52,384 bases of DNA from Chloroflexota bacterium (GTDB lineage: Bacteria; Chloroflexota; Anaerolineae; Aggregatilineales; Phototrophicaceae): contig QUBZ01000020.1 of NCBI GenBank assembly GCA_014338005.1, forward strand, positions 1-52,384. The letters are read 5' to 3'. The position numbers were made by a program, and so were the translations under genes. Of the stretch, positions 25,924-34,739 are shown one piece after another. A model generated the notes under the pieces. It was not told the origin of the DNA. It worked only from the letters and a program-made list of their open reading frames with translations, and made no database searches. Each line of letters opens with the position of its first letter. The first letter of the stretch is position 1.

Positions 25924-27015
25924 TCAGCCGCTCCTGCCGCTCTCGGTCGGCGCGCGGGCGGCTCGCCGCCGCTGTCGCCAGCGCGCCCATGTGCCGACCA
26001 CCCCCTGCGGGAACACCAGCACCACCACGATAAAAACTATCCCCAGGATCAGCGACCAGTTTTGACCGATGTTGATAGTCGTGGAGCCGATGATAAATTC
26101 GCGGTTAAAAACGCGCTCGCTCAAATGCAGTCCGGCTGTGCCGATGATCGGCCCGGCGTGCGTGCCAACCCCGCCGATGATCGTCATCAGCAGCGGGTCA
26201 ACCGTGTAGGTCAGGCCGAGCGTTTCCGGCCCGACCTTTTTGTTTAAAATCACATGCAGCATCCCCGCGCCGGCGGCCATCATGCCGGCCAGCGTGATCG
26301 CCACCAGCTTGAACGTCAGTGTATTGTAGCCGATGGCCTGCGCCCGGTTTTCATTTTCTCGAATGGCGAGCAGCACCTTGCCGGTCGGAGAGTTTATCAG
26401 TCGGCGGATGAACAGAAACGTTAAAATGACCAATACCAGCGCCACGTAATAGTAGGTCAGCCGGTTGCGCGTGGAATTTAAAAGCTCTGGAATATTGTTC
26501 AGCGCGAAACCATCTTCGGCATTCGTCAGCGGCCAGCGCCCGATGTAAATAAAAAACATCTCGGCAATCGCCAGCGTAAAAATGGCGAAATACACGCCCC
26601 GCAGCCGCAGCGACACCAATCCCATCAAAAAGCCCAGCAGCCCGCAGACAATAACGCCGATGACACCGCCGACCACCAGGCCGATTTCCGGCCCCAGGTC
26701 GGTCATTTGCAGCACCAATCCCAGAATGTAGCCCCCCAGGCCAAAAAACAACGCATGACCAAACGAAATCACGCCCGTGAAGCCGAAGATGAGGTTATAA
26801 CTCATCGTTAAAATCGTCAGGATGAAAACCTCGATGAACACACTCTGCCAGAACACTGACTGGCCGCGCGGTCGTCCACCTACCCCGAACGGGCTGTCAC
26901 CGGTGATCCACCCCACCAGATGCGGGAAAACGATCAAAAAGACCAGCACGGCCAGATAGAGCCAGTTGCTCTGTAACACACGACGCCAGCGCGGCAGTGT
27001 TTGAATGGATTGCAT
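25924..27015 (-). CDS. Branched-chain-amino-acid-type ABC transporter permease (LivM family)
   Basis: A 363-residue polytopic permease of the LivM type, with about ten hydrophobic segments. 'MSYNLIFGFTGVISFGHALFFGLGGYILG' near residues 85-115 and 'LLAIRENENRAQAIGYNTLTFKLVA' near 205-230 are LivM hallmarks. It forms the channel together with the LivH protein. The tail after residue 345 is Arg-rich. This is the last gene of the transporter operon; the overlap-free 4-base gap to livH shows tight coupling. Confidence 0.92.
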   Translation of the reverse strand: MQSIQTLPRWRRVLQSNWLYLAVLVFLIVFPHLVGWITGDSPFGVGGRPRGQSVFWQSVFIEVFILTILTMSYNLIFGFTGVISFGHALFFGLGGYILGLVLQMTDLGPEIGLVVGGVIGVIVCGLLGFLMGLVSLRLRGVYFAIFTLAIAEMFFIYIGRWPLTNAEDGFALNNIPELLNSTRNRLTYYYVALVLVILTFLFIRRLINSPTGKVLLAIRENENRAQAIGYNTLTFKLVAITLAGMMAAGAGMLHVILNKKVGPETLGLTYTVDPLLMTIIGGVGTHAGPIIGTAGLHLSERVFNREFIIGSTTINIGQNWSLILGIVFIVVVLVFPQGVVGTWARWRQRRRAARAPTESGRSG

Positions 27016-27019
27016 GGCG

Positions 27020-28018
27020 TTACCTGCTTTCTTTACCGAACAGGCCGCTTGGTCGCAGCAGCAGAATGAGAATCAACAGCAGCATGGGGGTGATACTCGC
27101 CCAGACCGTCTGGTTCAAAAACTCGCTGGCGAACCGCGCCACCACCGCCACCGCCAGCCCTACCATAAAACTGCCTACCGCCGTCCCCATATAACTGCCC
27201 AGACCGCCCAGGACAACAACTGCTATCGCCGGCAGCAAAAAGGCGTTGCCCATACCCAGGTTCGCACCCAAAAACGGCGCGGCAATCGCGCCGCCGAAGG
27301 CCGCCACCGCGCAGCCGAGCGTGAAAACCATTGTGAACACAGCGCGCACGTTGATGCCCAGTGCCTCCACCATTTCGCTGTCCTCAACGCCGGCCCGGAT
27401 GATGATGCCGATGCGCGTCCGCTGGAGCAGCAGACCGATCAAAACGATTAGCGCCACCCCAACCGCGACGACAAACAGACGATAAGAGCCAAACTGCCGG
27501 CCAAATATCTCAAACTGGCTCTGGTGAATGCCGAATGATGTGACGGTTGACCAGCCGTAACCTTCCGTCCCCCAGATAGCTTTCAGGGCTTCGCCGAATA
27601 CAATTGCCACGCCAAACGTGAGTACCAGTTGAAAAATCGGGCGCGCGTACAGCGGGCGCAGCAGGCCGCGTTCCAGCACTGCGCCCAGCAGCCCGCCGAT
27701 GATCGTACCCGCCAGCACCCCCAGCGGAAAACGCAGGTTGACATCAATTCCCTTAAGCGCATCCATATGAAACAACGAGTAAGTAACATAAGCCCCGATC
27801 ATAAAATACGCGCCCTGGGCGAAGTTCAGGATGTCCATCAATCCGAAGATAATAGACAGCCCGGAAGCGACCAGAAAATAGAGCGCCCCCAGGAACAAGC
27901 CCGATAAAAGCGTCGTCCCGAAGCTGCCCAGATCGCCTGCCGAGGTCACAAAACTGAAAACCAGCAGGCCGGCGGTCAGCGTCAGAATGAGCATATAGGT
28001 TCCGCGCGTTCGCTGCAT
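27020..28018 (-). CDS. Branched-chain-amino-acid-type ABC transporter permease (LivH family)
   Basis: A 332-residue polytopic permease. 'LFLGALYFLVASGLSIIFGLMDILNFAQGAYFMIGAYV' covering residues 40-77 is the LivH signature region, 'MVEALGINVRAVFTMVFTLG' at about 228-247 is the ATPase-contact loop, and 'VVLGGLGSYMGTAVGS' is near the end. It pairs with the LivM protein to move the bound solute. GAGGGGG precedes the ATG. Liv-type systems carry amino acids, amides, urea or carboxylates, so the substrate is open. Confidence 0.92.
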   Translation of the reverse strand: MQRTRGTYMLILTLTAGLLVFSFVTSAGDLGSFGTTLLSGLFLGALYFLVASGLSIIFGLMDILNFAQGAYFMIGAYVTYSLFHMDALKGIDVNLRFPLGVLAGTIIGGLLGAVLERGLLRPLYARPIFQLVLTFGVAIVFGEALKAIWGTEGYGWSTVTSFGIHQSQFEIFGRQFGSYRLFVVAVGVALIVLIGLLLQRTRIGIIIRAGVEDSEMVEALGINVRAVFTMVFTLGCAVAAFGGAIAAPFLGANLGMGNAFLLPAIAVVVLGGLGSYMGTAVGSFMVGLAVAVVARFASEFLNQTVWASITPMLLLILILLLRPSGLFGKESR

Positions 28019-28030
28019 AGATGCCCCCTC

Positions 28031-28744
28031 TCAGGCCACGCCCAGGTATCGCTGAACCAGTGCTTCGTCTTGAACCAGGTCCTGCATCTGGCCTGAAACC
28101 ACGCTCCGGCCATCATCAATGATGACGTAGCGGTCGGCCAGGATGCTGGCAACGCGGAAGTTCTGTTCGACCAGCAAAACCGTTGTTTGCGCCGAAAGTC
28201 TCCGTATCGCCTCGATCAGGCTTTCGATGATAACCGGCGCCAGCCCCTCGCTCGGCTCGTCAATCAACAGCAGGCGGTTTTCCGGCACCAGCGCCCGCGC
28301 CACCGCCAGCATTTGCTGCTGCCCACCGGATAGATTACCGCCCGGCAGGTTATAAAATCGCTTCAAATCGGGGAACAGCCCGAAGATAAAATCGGCCCGC
28401 CGTTCCAGGTCATCACGCTTACGCTGGACAATAGCCAGGTTTTCGCGCACGGTTAAATCACGAAAAATCGCCCGGTGTTCCGGTACGTAGCCCACCCCCA
28501 TCTGGGCGATGGTGAACGAGCGCCGCCCCATCAACGACTGTCCCTCCAGCACGATACTTCCCTGGCTGGGCGGTGTTAACCCCATGATGCTTTTAAGGGT
28601 GGTGGTTTTACCCGCGCCGTTGCGCCCCAGCAAAACCGTGATGCTGCCCCTGGAAACGGTGACGGTGACACCCTCTAAAATATGAAACTGGCCGATAAAC
28701 GTGTGAATCTCCTGGACTTCGAGGACGTTGTTAGCATCTGCCAT
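28031..28744 (-). CDS. Branched-chain-amino-acid-type ABC transporter ATPase (LivF family)
   Basis: A 237-residue ATPase. Walker A 'GRNGAGKTT' is at residues 40-48, the signature is LSGGQQQ near 134-140, Walker B with the catalytic Glu is 'LLLIDEPSEGLAP', and the LivF tail 'VVSGQMQDLVQDEALVQRYLGV' is present. It powers the importer as a heterodimer with the LivG protein. The ATG follows the livG stop after two bases, with GGAG as ribosome site. Confidence 0.94.
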   Translation of the reverse strand: MADANNVLEVQEIHTFIGQFHILEGVTVTVSRGSITVLLGRNGAGKTTTLKSIMGLTPPSQGSIVLEGQSLMGRRSFTIAQMGVGYVPEHRAIFRDLTVRENLAIVQRKRDDLERRADFIFGLFPDLKRFYNLPGGNLSGGQQQMLAVARALVPENRLLLIDEPSEGLAPVIIESLIEAIRRLSAQTTVLLVEQNFRVASILADRYVIIDDGRSVVSGQMQDLVQDEALVQRYLGVA

Positions 28745-28746
28745 AT

Positions 28747-29517
28747 TCAGTTCTCCGGTGGATTGTACAGCTCGCCCAGGTACACGCTTTGCACGGTTTT
28801 GTTGGCGCTGATCTCGGCGGGCGAGCCTTCGGCCAGCAGCTTTCCCAGGTTCATCACCGTAATCACATCGGAGATGTTCATGACCACATTCATATTATGT
28901 TCCACCAGGACGATTGTTTTTTGGCCCTGCTGGCGCACGGCGTTGATCGTCTCCAGCAGTTCCGGCACCTGCTCGGAGGCCATGCCCGCCGTCGGTTCGT
29001 CCAGCAGCAGCACATCCGGGTCCGGCGCCAGCAAAATCGCCAGTTCCAGCTTGCGTTTACCCCCATGCGGCAGCACGTTGGCCGGATAATCCGCCATGTC
29101 CACCAGCCCGACCAGGCTCAACACTTCCAACGCCCGATGAGTAAACTGCGTATAACTTTCGGCACGGCGGAAAAACTGGAAGTTCACCCGGCTCATGGCC
29201 TGCGCCGCCAGCCGGACGTTTTCCAGTACCGTGAGATTTGGAAAGATATTGGTAATCTGGAACGAGCGCCCCATGCCCAGGTGCGCCCGCCGGTGCAGCG
29301 GCACCTGCGTGATTTCCTGCCCCTTAAAAAACACTTGGCCGCGCGTCGGTTTATACGTGCCGGTGAGCAGGTTAAAAAAGGTGGTTTTGCCGGCGCCGTT
29401 TGGCCCGATGATCGAGTGAACGCTGCCCCGTTTCACGCTCAGGCTCACGTCGTCAACCGCGACCAGCCCCCCGAACTGTTTACGCAAATTACGCGCTTCT
29501 AAAATCGTTTCATCCAT
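28747..29517 (-). CDS. Branched-chain-amino-acid-type ABC transporter ATPase (LivG family)
   Basis: A 256-residue ATPase with Walker A 'GPNGAGKTT' at 38-46, Walker B 'VLLLDEPTAGM' and the LivG-type insert 'RAHLGMGRSFQITNIFP'. The signature region reads 'LPHGGKRKLELA' rather than LSGGQ, a variant known among LivG-type ATPases. It is the second gene of the transporter operon, and it is separated from the binding-protein gene by a terminator-like hairpin. Confidence 0.93.
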   Translation of the reverse strand: MDETILEARNLRKQFGGLVAVDDVSLSVKRGSVHSIIGPNGAGKTTFFNLLTGTYKPTRGQVFFKGQEITQVPLHRRAHLGMGRSFQITNIFPNLTVLENVRLAAQAMSRVNFQFFRRAESYTQFTHRALEVLSLVGLVDMADYPANVLPHGGKRKLELAILLAPDPDVLLLDEPTAGMASEQVPELLETINAVRQQGQKTIVLVEHNMNVVMNISDVITVMNLGKLLAEGSPAEISANKTVQSVYLGELYNPPEN

Positions 29518-29559
29518 AAAGTTTCTTCGTCAATATAACGACCTCAGATTAAGAAAAAG

Positions 29560-29582
29560 GGGAGGCGTGCCTGACGCCTCCC
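29560..29582 (-). terminator. Intercistronic terminator/attenuator between binding-protein and livG genes
   Basis: On the minus strand a perfect 9-bp stem (GGGAGGCGT / ACGCCTCCC, five-base loop) is followed by CTTTTTCTT. It lies about 20 bases beyond the binding-protein stop and 43 bases before livG. Partial termination here would give more binding protein than membrane parts. Confidence 0.75.
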
Positions 29583-29601
29583 ACAAAAAACAGCCGTTGA
29601 A

Positions 29602-30912
29602 TTAACCGGGAGGCGCGCAGGTCAACGAGTCGCTCGACCGGTCAGCCGGCGCCTGGCAGGGCGGCGCCGTGTCTTCTGCCGACACTTCTGCGAACAGTTC
29701 ATACTGCGGCAGCATCATGGTCGTGCCGTTACCCAGGTCAACTTCCTCAACGCTCTTGAAGCGAATCAAATACTGCGGCATAATCACCTGATGATCCTCA
29801 GGACGGATGTAGTATTCGCCCTTCGGCCCCTCAAAACGCAGCCCTTCCAGCGCGCCGATCAACGCTTCCGGCGTGGTATCGCCGCCGGTCGCTTCCAGCG
29901 CCAGATACAGCGCCTGGGCGCTGGCGAAAGCGCATTCGGTGAACAGGTCAGGCACATCGTTAAACAGGGCGATGTGTTTTTCGGTCAGCCAGTCGTTGAT
30001 TTCAGTCTTGGGCAGTGTGTACTGGTAAACAATGTAAGCAATGCTGTCCGGGATAGGCGGCGCGAGTACAATCGCATCGTTGGAGTTCGTGCCGGAAATC
30101 GAAGCGACTTTATCTACCAGCCCCAGCTCGATGGCCTGCTGTGTCCACAGCGCGGTAAGCTGCCCGGCAAAAATCGGGTTCACCACATCGGCGCCGGAGT
30201 CCAGAATTTGCTGGATGAAGGGCGTGAAGTCGGTTGTATCCGACGGAACCAGGATGGTATCCTGAACAAATTCCACTTTGCCTTCGTTGGCCGCCTGGAA
30301 GGCCGCCGCCGTCGCCCGACCAAAATCGGTATCTACCGCGATCTGTATCCACTTCTGTCCCACCTGATCGGCAATCGTGGACAGCGACAGCGCGTCGTGG
30401 AAGGTATTCCGGCACACGCGGAAGGTGTTCACGTTGAAGTTTGCGCCGGTGATGGTCGGCGAAGCGGTTGGTCCCGCCATCAGGATAATATCATAATTGT
30501 CCGGCGCGATGACACCTTGCAGCGCCACCGCCGCGCCAGAGTTCGGTACGCCGTAAATGACTTCGACGCCGTCCGACTCGATCAGTTCGCGCGCCTTAGA
30601 AGCGGCGTTGTCGGCATCGTTCGCGGCATTCTCGCTGCCATAATCCTTTATCACGATCTCGACTGGACGCCCCCCTACCTGGACTGCGGCCAGGGCGGCC
30701 TCCAGGCTGTCATATTCGGTCGGGTCAATCCCGGCGGCATACAGCAAACCCAGCCGGAAACCATTAACCGACTCAACACCATACAGACTCAGCCAACCGG
30801 ACAGGTCTTGCAAAAGCCCGATCTTCAGCGGTTCGCCGTCCTGGGCGCCGGCAGCACCGGCAGTCAACAAAAGGCTAATTAGCAGCAAAACGAAAAACGA
30901 CTTGCGTAACAT
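29602..30912 (-). CDS. Liv-type ABC transporter substrate-binding protein
   Basis: A 436-residue exported periplasmic-binding protein of the type I (Peripla_BP_6) class. A signal peptide occupies residues 1-23, with cleavage near 'GAAGAQ'. 'LKIGLLQDLSGWLSLYGVESVNGFRLGLLYA' begins the first lobe, 'VYGVPNSGAAVALQGV' is the hinge-side strand, and 'TDFTPFIQQILDSGADVV' is in the second lobe. The overall form resembles LivK/AmiC relatives that bind amino acids, amides or aromatic and aliphatic acids. As the first gene after a 115-base gap from the ligase gene, it probably has its own promoter. The ligand is unknown. Confidence 0.9.
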   Translation of the reverse strand: MLRKSFFVLLLISLLLTAGAAGAQDGEPLKIGLLQDLSGWLSLYGVESVNGFRLGLLYAAGIDPTEYDSLEAALAAVQVGGRPVEIVIKDYGSENAANDADNAASKARELIESDGVEVIYGVPNSGAAVALQGVIAPDNYDIILMAGPTASPTITGANFNVNTFRVCRNTFHDALSLSTIADQVGQKWIQIAVDTDFGRATAAAFQAANEGKVEFVQDTILVPSDTTDFTPFIQQILDSGADVVNPIFAGQLTALWTQQAIELGLVDKVASISGTNSNDAIVLAPPIPDSIAYIVYQYTLPKTEINDWLTEKHIALFNDVPDLFTECAFASAQALYLALEATGGDTTPEALIGALEGLRFEGPKGEYYIRPEDHQVIMPQYLIRFKSVEEVDLGNGTTMMLPQYELFAEVSAEDTAPPCQAPADRSSDSLTCAPPG

Positions 30913-31027
30913 TCATCACTCCTTTTCTTAAAATCAGCCAGATATAACGCAGGCGAGGGAGGAACCGATCAAACCGTCCGTTCCACCCCAACCAATTGTA
31001 CCCACGCCAGGATTGAACGCCAAAAAG

Positions 31028-32566
31028 CTAACCGCCCACAAATCGCTGCCGCAGTTCGCGTTTTAAAATCTTACCGGCAGCCGAAATCGGCAGTTCGTCC
31101 AGAATTTCCACCGACCGGGGAACTTTGTATTTCGCCAGATTTTCTGTCATATACTGAAGCAGCGCCTCCGGCGTCACGGTCTGCCCCGGTTTAAGCACCA
31201 CACACGCTTTGCCGACTTCCCCCCAGGCAGGGTCAGGAACGCCGATCACAGCGCACAGATGCACCGCCGGATGGCGGTACAATACCTGCTCAATCTCCAC
31301 CGGATAGACATTTTCGCCGCCGCTGATGAACATATCCTTTTTGCGATCTACGATGGTGAAATACCACCCCTCATCATATTTCGCCATGTCGCCGGTATGA
31401 AACCAGCCCTCATCGTCCATAACCGCCAGGCTGGCTTCGGGGTTATTAAAGTAGCCGGACGAACGCGATGGGCCTTTTAAGACCAGCTCCCCCACCATAC
31501 CGGGACCGAGCGGCTGGTTATCGTCATCCACCACGCGCGCGTCAACGAAAAAGTTCGGCCTGCCAATGCTGCCCGCCTTACGGATGGCATCCTCCGCCGG
31601 CAGCGCAAACAGTCCCGGCCCGAACTCGGTCATGCCGAACCCCTGTTTGAACCGCACCCCCTTTTCCCGGCCAAACTTCTCCACCAGCGCCACCGGCAGC
31701 GGCGCGCCGCCGCTGGTGCAAAAACGCAGGCGGCTCAGGTCGGCCTGCTCCCAGTTCGGCGCGGTCGTTAACATCTGGTACATGGTCGGCACGCCGCCGA
31801 AGAAGGTCGCCCCGTACTGCTGGATGAGGTCTAATACCTGCTCCGGGTCGAAGCGGCGCGTCAGCACCACCGTATTGCCCATAATCATCATCGTCATGGT
31901 GTAGGCGAACAGCCCGCCGGCATGGAACAGCGGAAACACGTTCACCGTCACGTCATCGTGCCGCACATCATGAATGACGGTGTTCAAGGCATTCCAGGCA
32001 ATCTGCCGGTGGCTGATCTGCGCCGCCTTCGGCAGCCCGGTTGTGCCGCCGGTGAACAGCAGGCAGGCGATATTTTCCTCGGTCAGGTTTTCCGTAACGA
32101 CCGGTGTCGCCGGCGCGGATTGCAGCGCCGTTTCAAAGTGTTCGCTACCATCCACCGATTCGCCTTCAATATGCAGCCAGCGGTTTACGAACGGCGTTTC
32201 CGGCTTCACCTGGAGGATGCTCTGGCCGAACTCGTGCGAAAAGATCATCGCTTTGGGTGTGGTATCCTGCATCAGTTGTTGCAGTTCGCGCGGGTGCAGC
32301 CGCCAGTTAAAACAGGTTAACACTGCCCCCAGCTTACCGCAGGCGAAAAAAGCGTCCAGGAACTCCACGCCATCGTAGGCCAGGATGCCTACCCGGTCAT
32401 CCTTGCCGATGTCCGCCTCATCGCGCAGCCAGTTCGCCAGCCGGTTCGCGCGCTCGTTCATCTGCCGGTAGGTGAACTGCCAGTGGGGGGTTTTGCCCGC
32501 ATCCACGATTGCCAGCGCATCCGGCGAGTAAATTTCCCGCCGCCCCATGTAATCGCCGATGTACAT
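31028..32566 (-). CDS. AMP-dependent acyl ligase/synthetase A
   Basis: A 512-residue adenylate-forming enzyme of the ANL family. The ATP loop TGGTTGLPK is at residues 172-180, 'GGVPTMYQML' and 'TSGGAPLPVALVEKFG' line the acyl pocket, 'GWFHTGDMAKYDEGWYFTIVDRKKDMF' is the hinge region, and the catalytic Lys of 'AAGKILKREL' is residue 499. It should activate a carboxylic acid as acyl-AMP and pass it to CoA or another thiol. The start at 32566 has GGAGG six bases upstream; a longer frame would overlap the previous gene. It follows the KAS III-like gene by 13 bases. Confidence 0.9.
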   Translation of the reverse strand: MYIGDYMGRREIYSPDALAIVDAGKTPHWQFTYRQMNERANRLANWLRDEADIGKDDRVGILAYDGVEFLDAFFACGKLGAVLTCFNWRLHPRELQQLMQDTTPKAMIFSHEFGQSILQVKPETPFVNRWLHIEGESVDGSEHFETALQSAPATPVVTENLTEENIACLLFTGGTTGLPKAAQISHRQIAWNALNTVIHDVRHDDVTVNVFPLFHAGGLFAYTMTMMIMGNTVVLTRRFDPEQVLDLIQQYGATFFGGVPTMYQMLTTAPNWEQADLSRLRFCTSGGAPLPVALVEKFGREKGVRFKQGFGMTEFGPGLFALPAEDAIRKAGSIGRPNFFVDARVVDDDNQPLGPGMVGELVLKGPSRSSGYFNNPEASLAVMDDEGWFHTGDMAKYDEGWYFTIVDRKKDMFISGGENVYPVEIEQVLYRHPAVHLCAVIGVPDPAWGEVGKACVVLKPGQTVTPEALLQYMTENLAKYKVPRSVEILDELPISAAGKILKRELRQRFVGG

Positions 32567-32579
32567 TTCCGTCCTCCGT

Positions 32580-33566
32580 TCACACCCACTCAAAGGCCGC
32601 CGCGCCGAAGGCCGCCCCACCGCCGCTGCCGATGAACACCACCAGTTCGCCCGGCTGCGGCCCTTTACCCAATGCTACGGCATCATCCAGCGCCATCGGC
32701 ATACAGGCCGAGCCGGTATACCCCCACTTGTCCATAATGTTATGGGTTTGTTCCATCGTCAGGCCCAGGTCGCTCAATACATATTTGATGGTGTTGATGT
32801 TTAACTGTGTGAAATAAATCTTGTTGATGTCGCTCACCGGGCGGTTGATTTTCGTCATCAGGTCGCGCACCAGCTTCGGCCAGGCCTGATTATTGGTATC
32901 CGGCGGAAAGCGTTTAACGAATTTGACGAACTGGCGCGGCGACTCCGGTGTGCCGCCGGTCGGCTGGAGCGTCCCCCCGGCGTAGATACCCAGGTAATCG
33001 TGGAAGCTGCCGTCGGCCACCAATTTCGCGCCCAGGAAACCGGGTTTTTCGCCCCCGCGCAGCAGCACCGCGCCCGCCCCATCGGCGAACAGCGTGGCCG
33101 TGCGTTTATCTTTCCAGTCCACGTAGCGCGTCATGCCGTAAGCGCCGATGACCAGGATATAGTTATAGTCCGCATCGGTGGCGATGTAGCGCGCGGCGAT
33201 GTCCAATCCCGTCACCCAGGCGGCGCAGGCACAGTTAACATCAAACGTCCCGGCGTTTTTCGCGCCCAGTTTGTGCTGTACAACCGATGAAGTCCCCGGC
33301 GAGATGTAATCGGGCGTATCGGTAGCGACGATCACCAGATCAACTGCATCCGGCTTCAGCCCGGCTTTTTCCAGCGCGGCGCGGGCGGCATAAACGGCCA
33401 GATCGGAAGTCACCTGGTTTTCGGCCATCACGCGCCGTTCGCGGATGCCAACGTTTTCGATCAGCCAGTCGCTCACCGGCTCACCTAATATTCGATCCAG
33501 ATCGGCATTCGTGACTACCCGTTCAGGGACATAAGCCCCGGTGCTGATGATTTGTGCGTGGCGCAT
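32580..33566 (-). CDS. KAS III-like thiolase-fold protein A lacking canonical His/Asn
   Basis: A 328-residue protein with the FabH fold. 'TDTPDYISPGTSS' (82-94), the acyl-cysteine region 'DVNCACAAW' with Cys114, and 'FADGAGAVLLRGGE' are retained. The catalytic His of FabH ('PHQAN') is replaced: the stretch reads FTQLN, giving Thr253, and the Asn of 'GNTSAA' is Tyr283 ('WGYTGSA'). With Cys but no decarboxylation pair, it may do acyl transfer rather than Claisen condensation. It lies between a hydrolase and an acyl ligase. AAAGGA precedes the ATG. Confidence 0.85.
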   Translation of the reverse strand: MRHAQIISTGAYVPERVVTNADLDRILGEPVSDWLIENVGIRERRVMAENQVTSDLAVYAARAALEKAGLKPDAVDLVIVATDTPDYISPGTSSVVQHKLGAKNAGTFDVNCACAAWVTGLDIAARYIATDADYNYILVIGAYGMTRYVDWKDKRTATLFADGAGAVLLRGGEKPGFLGAKLVADGSFHDYLGIYAGGTLQPTGGTPESPRQFVKFVKRFPPDTNNQAWPKLVRDLMTKINRPVSDINKIYFTQLNINTIKYVLSDLGLTMEQTHNIMDKWGYTGSACMPMALDDAVALGKGPQPGELVVFIGSGGGAAFGAAAFEWV

Positions 33567-33579
33567 GGTTTTCCTTTCA

Positions 33580-33606
33580 CAGGGGCGGTTTTTGAACCCG
33601 CCCCTG
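33580..33606 (-). promoter_or_regulatory. Intercistronic hairpin between hydrolase A and KAS III-like A genes
   Basis: A 9-bp perfect stem (CAGGGGCGG / CCGCCCCTG on the minus strand, loop GTTCAAAAA) is not followed by a T-run. It begins 19 bases after the hydrolase stop and ends 14 bases before the next start. A message-stability or processing role is more likely than termination. Confidence 0.5.
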
Positions 33607-33624
33607 CCCTTCTATCTGTTCTGT

Positions 33625-34686
33625 TCACCCGGCGACATGTGCGTGGAAGGTCGCGTTGAACGCTTCCGGCTTTTCGATGTACGGCGTATGGCCGGTATCC
33701 TCGATCACCACTTCCTTGAACGAGCCGCCCGCCGCTGCATAACGTTCCAGCACCGCCCGCGTCTGGCTGACCTGCGGCTGCGGCGGGTAAACCTCCTCGC
33801 CCGGCCAACCCGGCACAAAACCCAACTTGCCTAACCCGCCAAAGTCGAAAAGCGACAGGTCGGCTACAATCTGGTCGTCACTGCCGCGCACCCACAGCAC
33901 CGGTGGTTTGGGACTGATGGCGTACAGCCCTTTGATGTCCTTCTGATATTTGGGCGAAGCCGCATTAATCGGCCCCCACAGACCCGGCGCGACGTTCGGC
34001 CAGTTGGCGGACGGCACAAAATCGCCGGGGTAGGCATCCTCGCCGATATGCTCCGACAGCAGCGACGACAGCAAATCTTCCTCGCGCTTCGGCACAAACG
34101 GCGGTTTCCAGTAAAACGAGTTCATCACCACGCGGGGAGACGCCTGGGGGTTATCCGTGCTGCGGTCGCCGGCGGCGATCAGCTTCGGGAACTCCGGGTT
34201 CACCACACCGCCGCCCGACCCGGCAAAATCATCGTAACAGGGCGTGCCGTCCAGGTCTTTCGTGCCGCCAAAGCCATAAGGCGAGCCGGGATTCACCAGT
34301 GTGACGGTCTGGATGCGCGCCGGGTGTTCCATCATAAAATGCCACAGCACCGCCCCGCCCAGCGAATGGCCGACCAGATGCGCCCGTTGTAAATTGAGCG
34401 TTTCCATCAATGCAGCCAGGTCATCCGACCAATCGCCCATACCGCGCGTGGCGTTGATCTTTTGCGCGCGGTCGGCGTCGCCGTAGCCGCGCTGATCGTA
34501 AGCGATGCCGCGAAAACCCTCCGGCAGCATCAGCATCAGTTCTTCCCAGTATGTCGCCGACGAAGCATTGCCGTGTACGAAAATCACAGGCACGCCATCT
34601 TCGGGGCCGCTGAACAGAACCCGTGTCGTCAGGCGGCTGGATGACACCATTTGAGCCGTTATTCCGGGTAAAGTCGGTATAGACAT
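33625..34686 (-). CDS. Alpha/beta hydrolase A
   Basis: A 353-residue alpha/beta-hydrolase-fold protein. 'VIFVHGNASSATYW' (HGN, oxyanion hole) is at residues 35-48, the nucleophile elbow GHSLGG gives Ser108, 'DDQIVAD' contains the acid, and 'DTGHTPYIEKP' gives the catalytic His near the C terminus. A long insertion with 'YGFGGTKDLDGTPCYDDFAGSGGG' forms a cap. It shares this cap and most of its length with the next gene, so the two are tandem duplicates. The ATG at 34686 is chosen because it has AAGGAG upstream and matches the paralog's N terminus. It could be a thioesterase or ester hydrolase; the substrate is unknown. Confidence 0.88.
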   Translation of the reverse strand: MSIPTLPGITAQMVSSSRLTTRVLFSGPEDGVPVIFVHGNASSATYWEELMLMLPEGFRGIAYDQRGYGDADRAQKINATRGMGDWSDDLAALMETLNLQRAHLVGHSLGGAVLWHFMMEHPARIQTVTLVNPGSPYGFGGTKDLDGTPCYDDFAGSGGGVVNPEFPKLIAAGDRSTDNPQASPRVVMNSFYWKPPFVPKREEDLLSSLLSEHIGEDAYPGDFVPSANWPNVAPGLWGPINAASPKYQKDIKGLYAISPKPPVLWVRGSDDQIVADLSLFDFGGLGKLGFVPGWPGEEVYPPQPQVSQTRAVLERYAAAGGSFKEVVIEDTGHTPYIEKPEAFNATFHAHVAG

Positions 34687-34739
34687 TCGTTGCTCACTCC
34701 TTGTTAACGGAACACCATTACAATATACAAAAACAGAGA

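Noticed and set aside
29791..30882. Long open frame antisense to the Liv-type binding-protein gene (363 codons)
   Set aside because: The opposite strand encodes a complete binding protein with signal peptide. The antisense translation has no recognisable motif.
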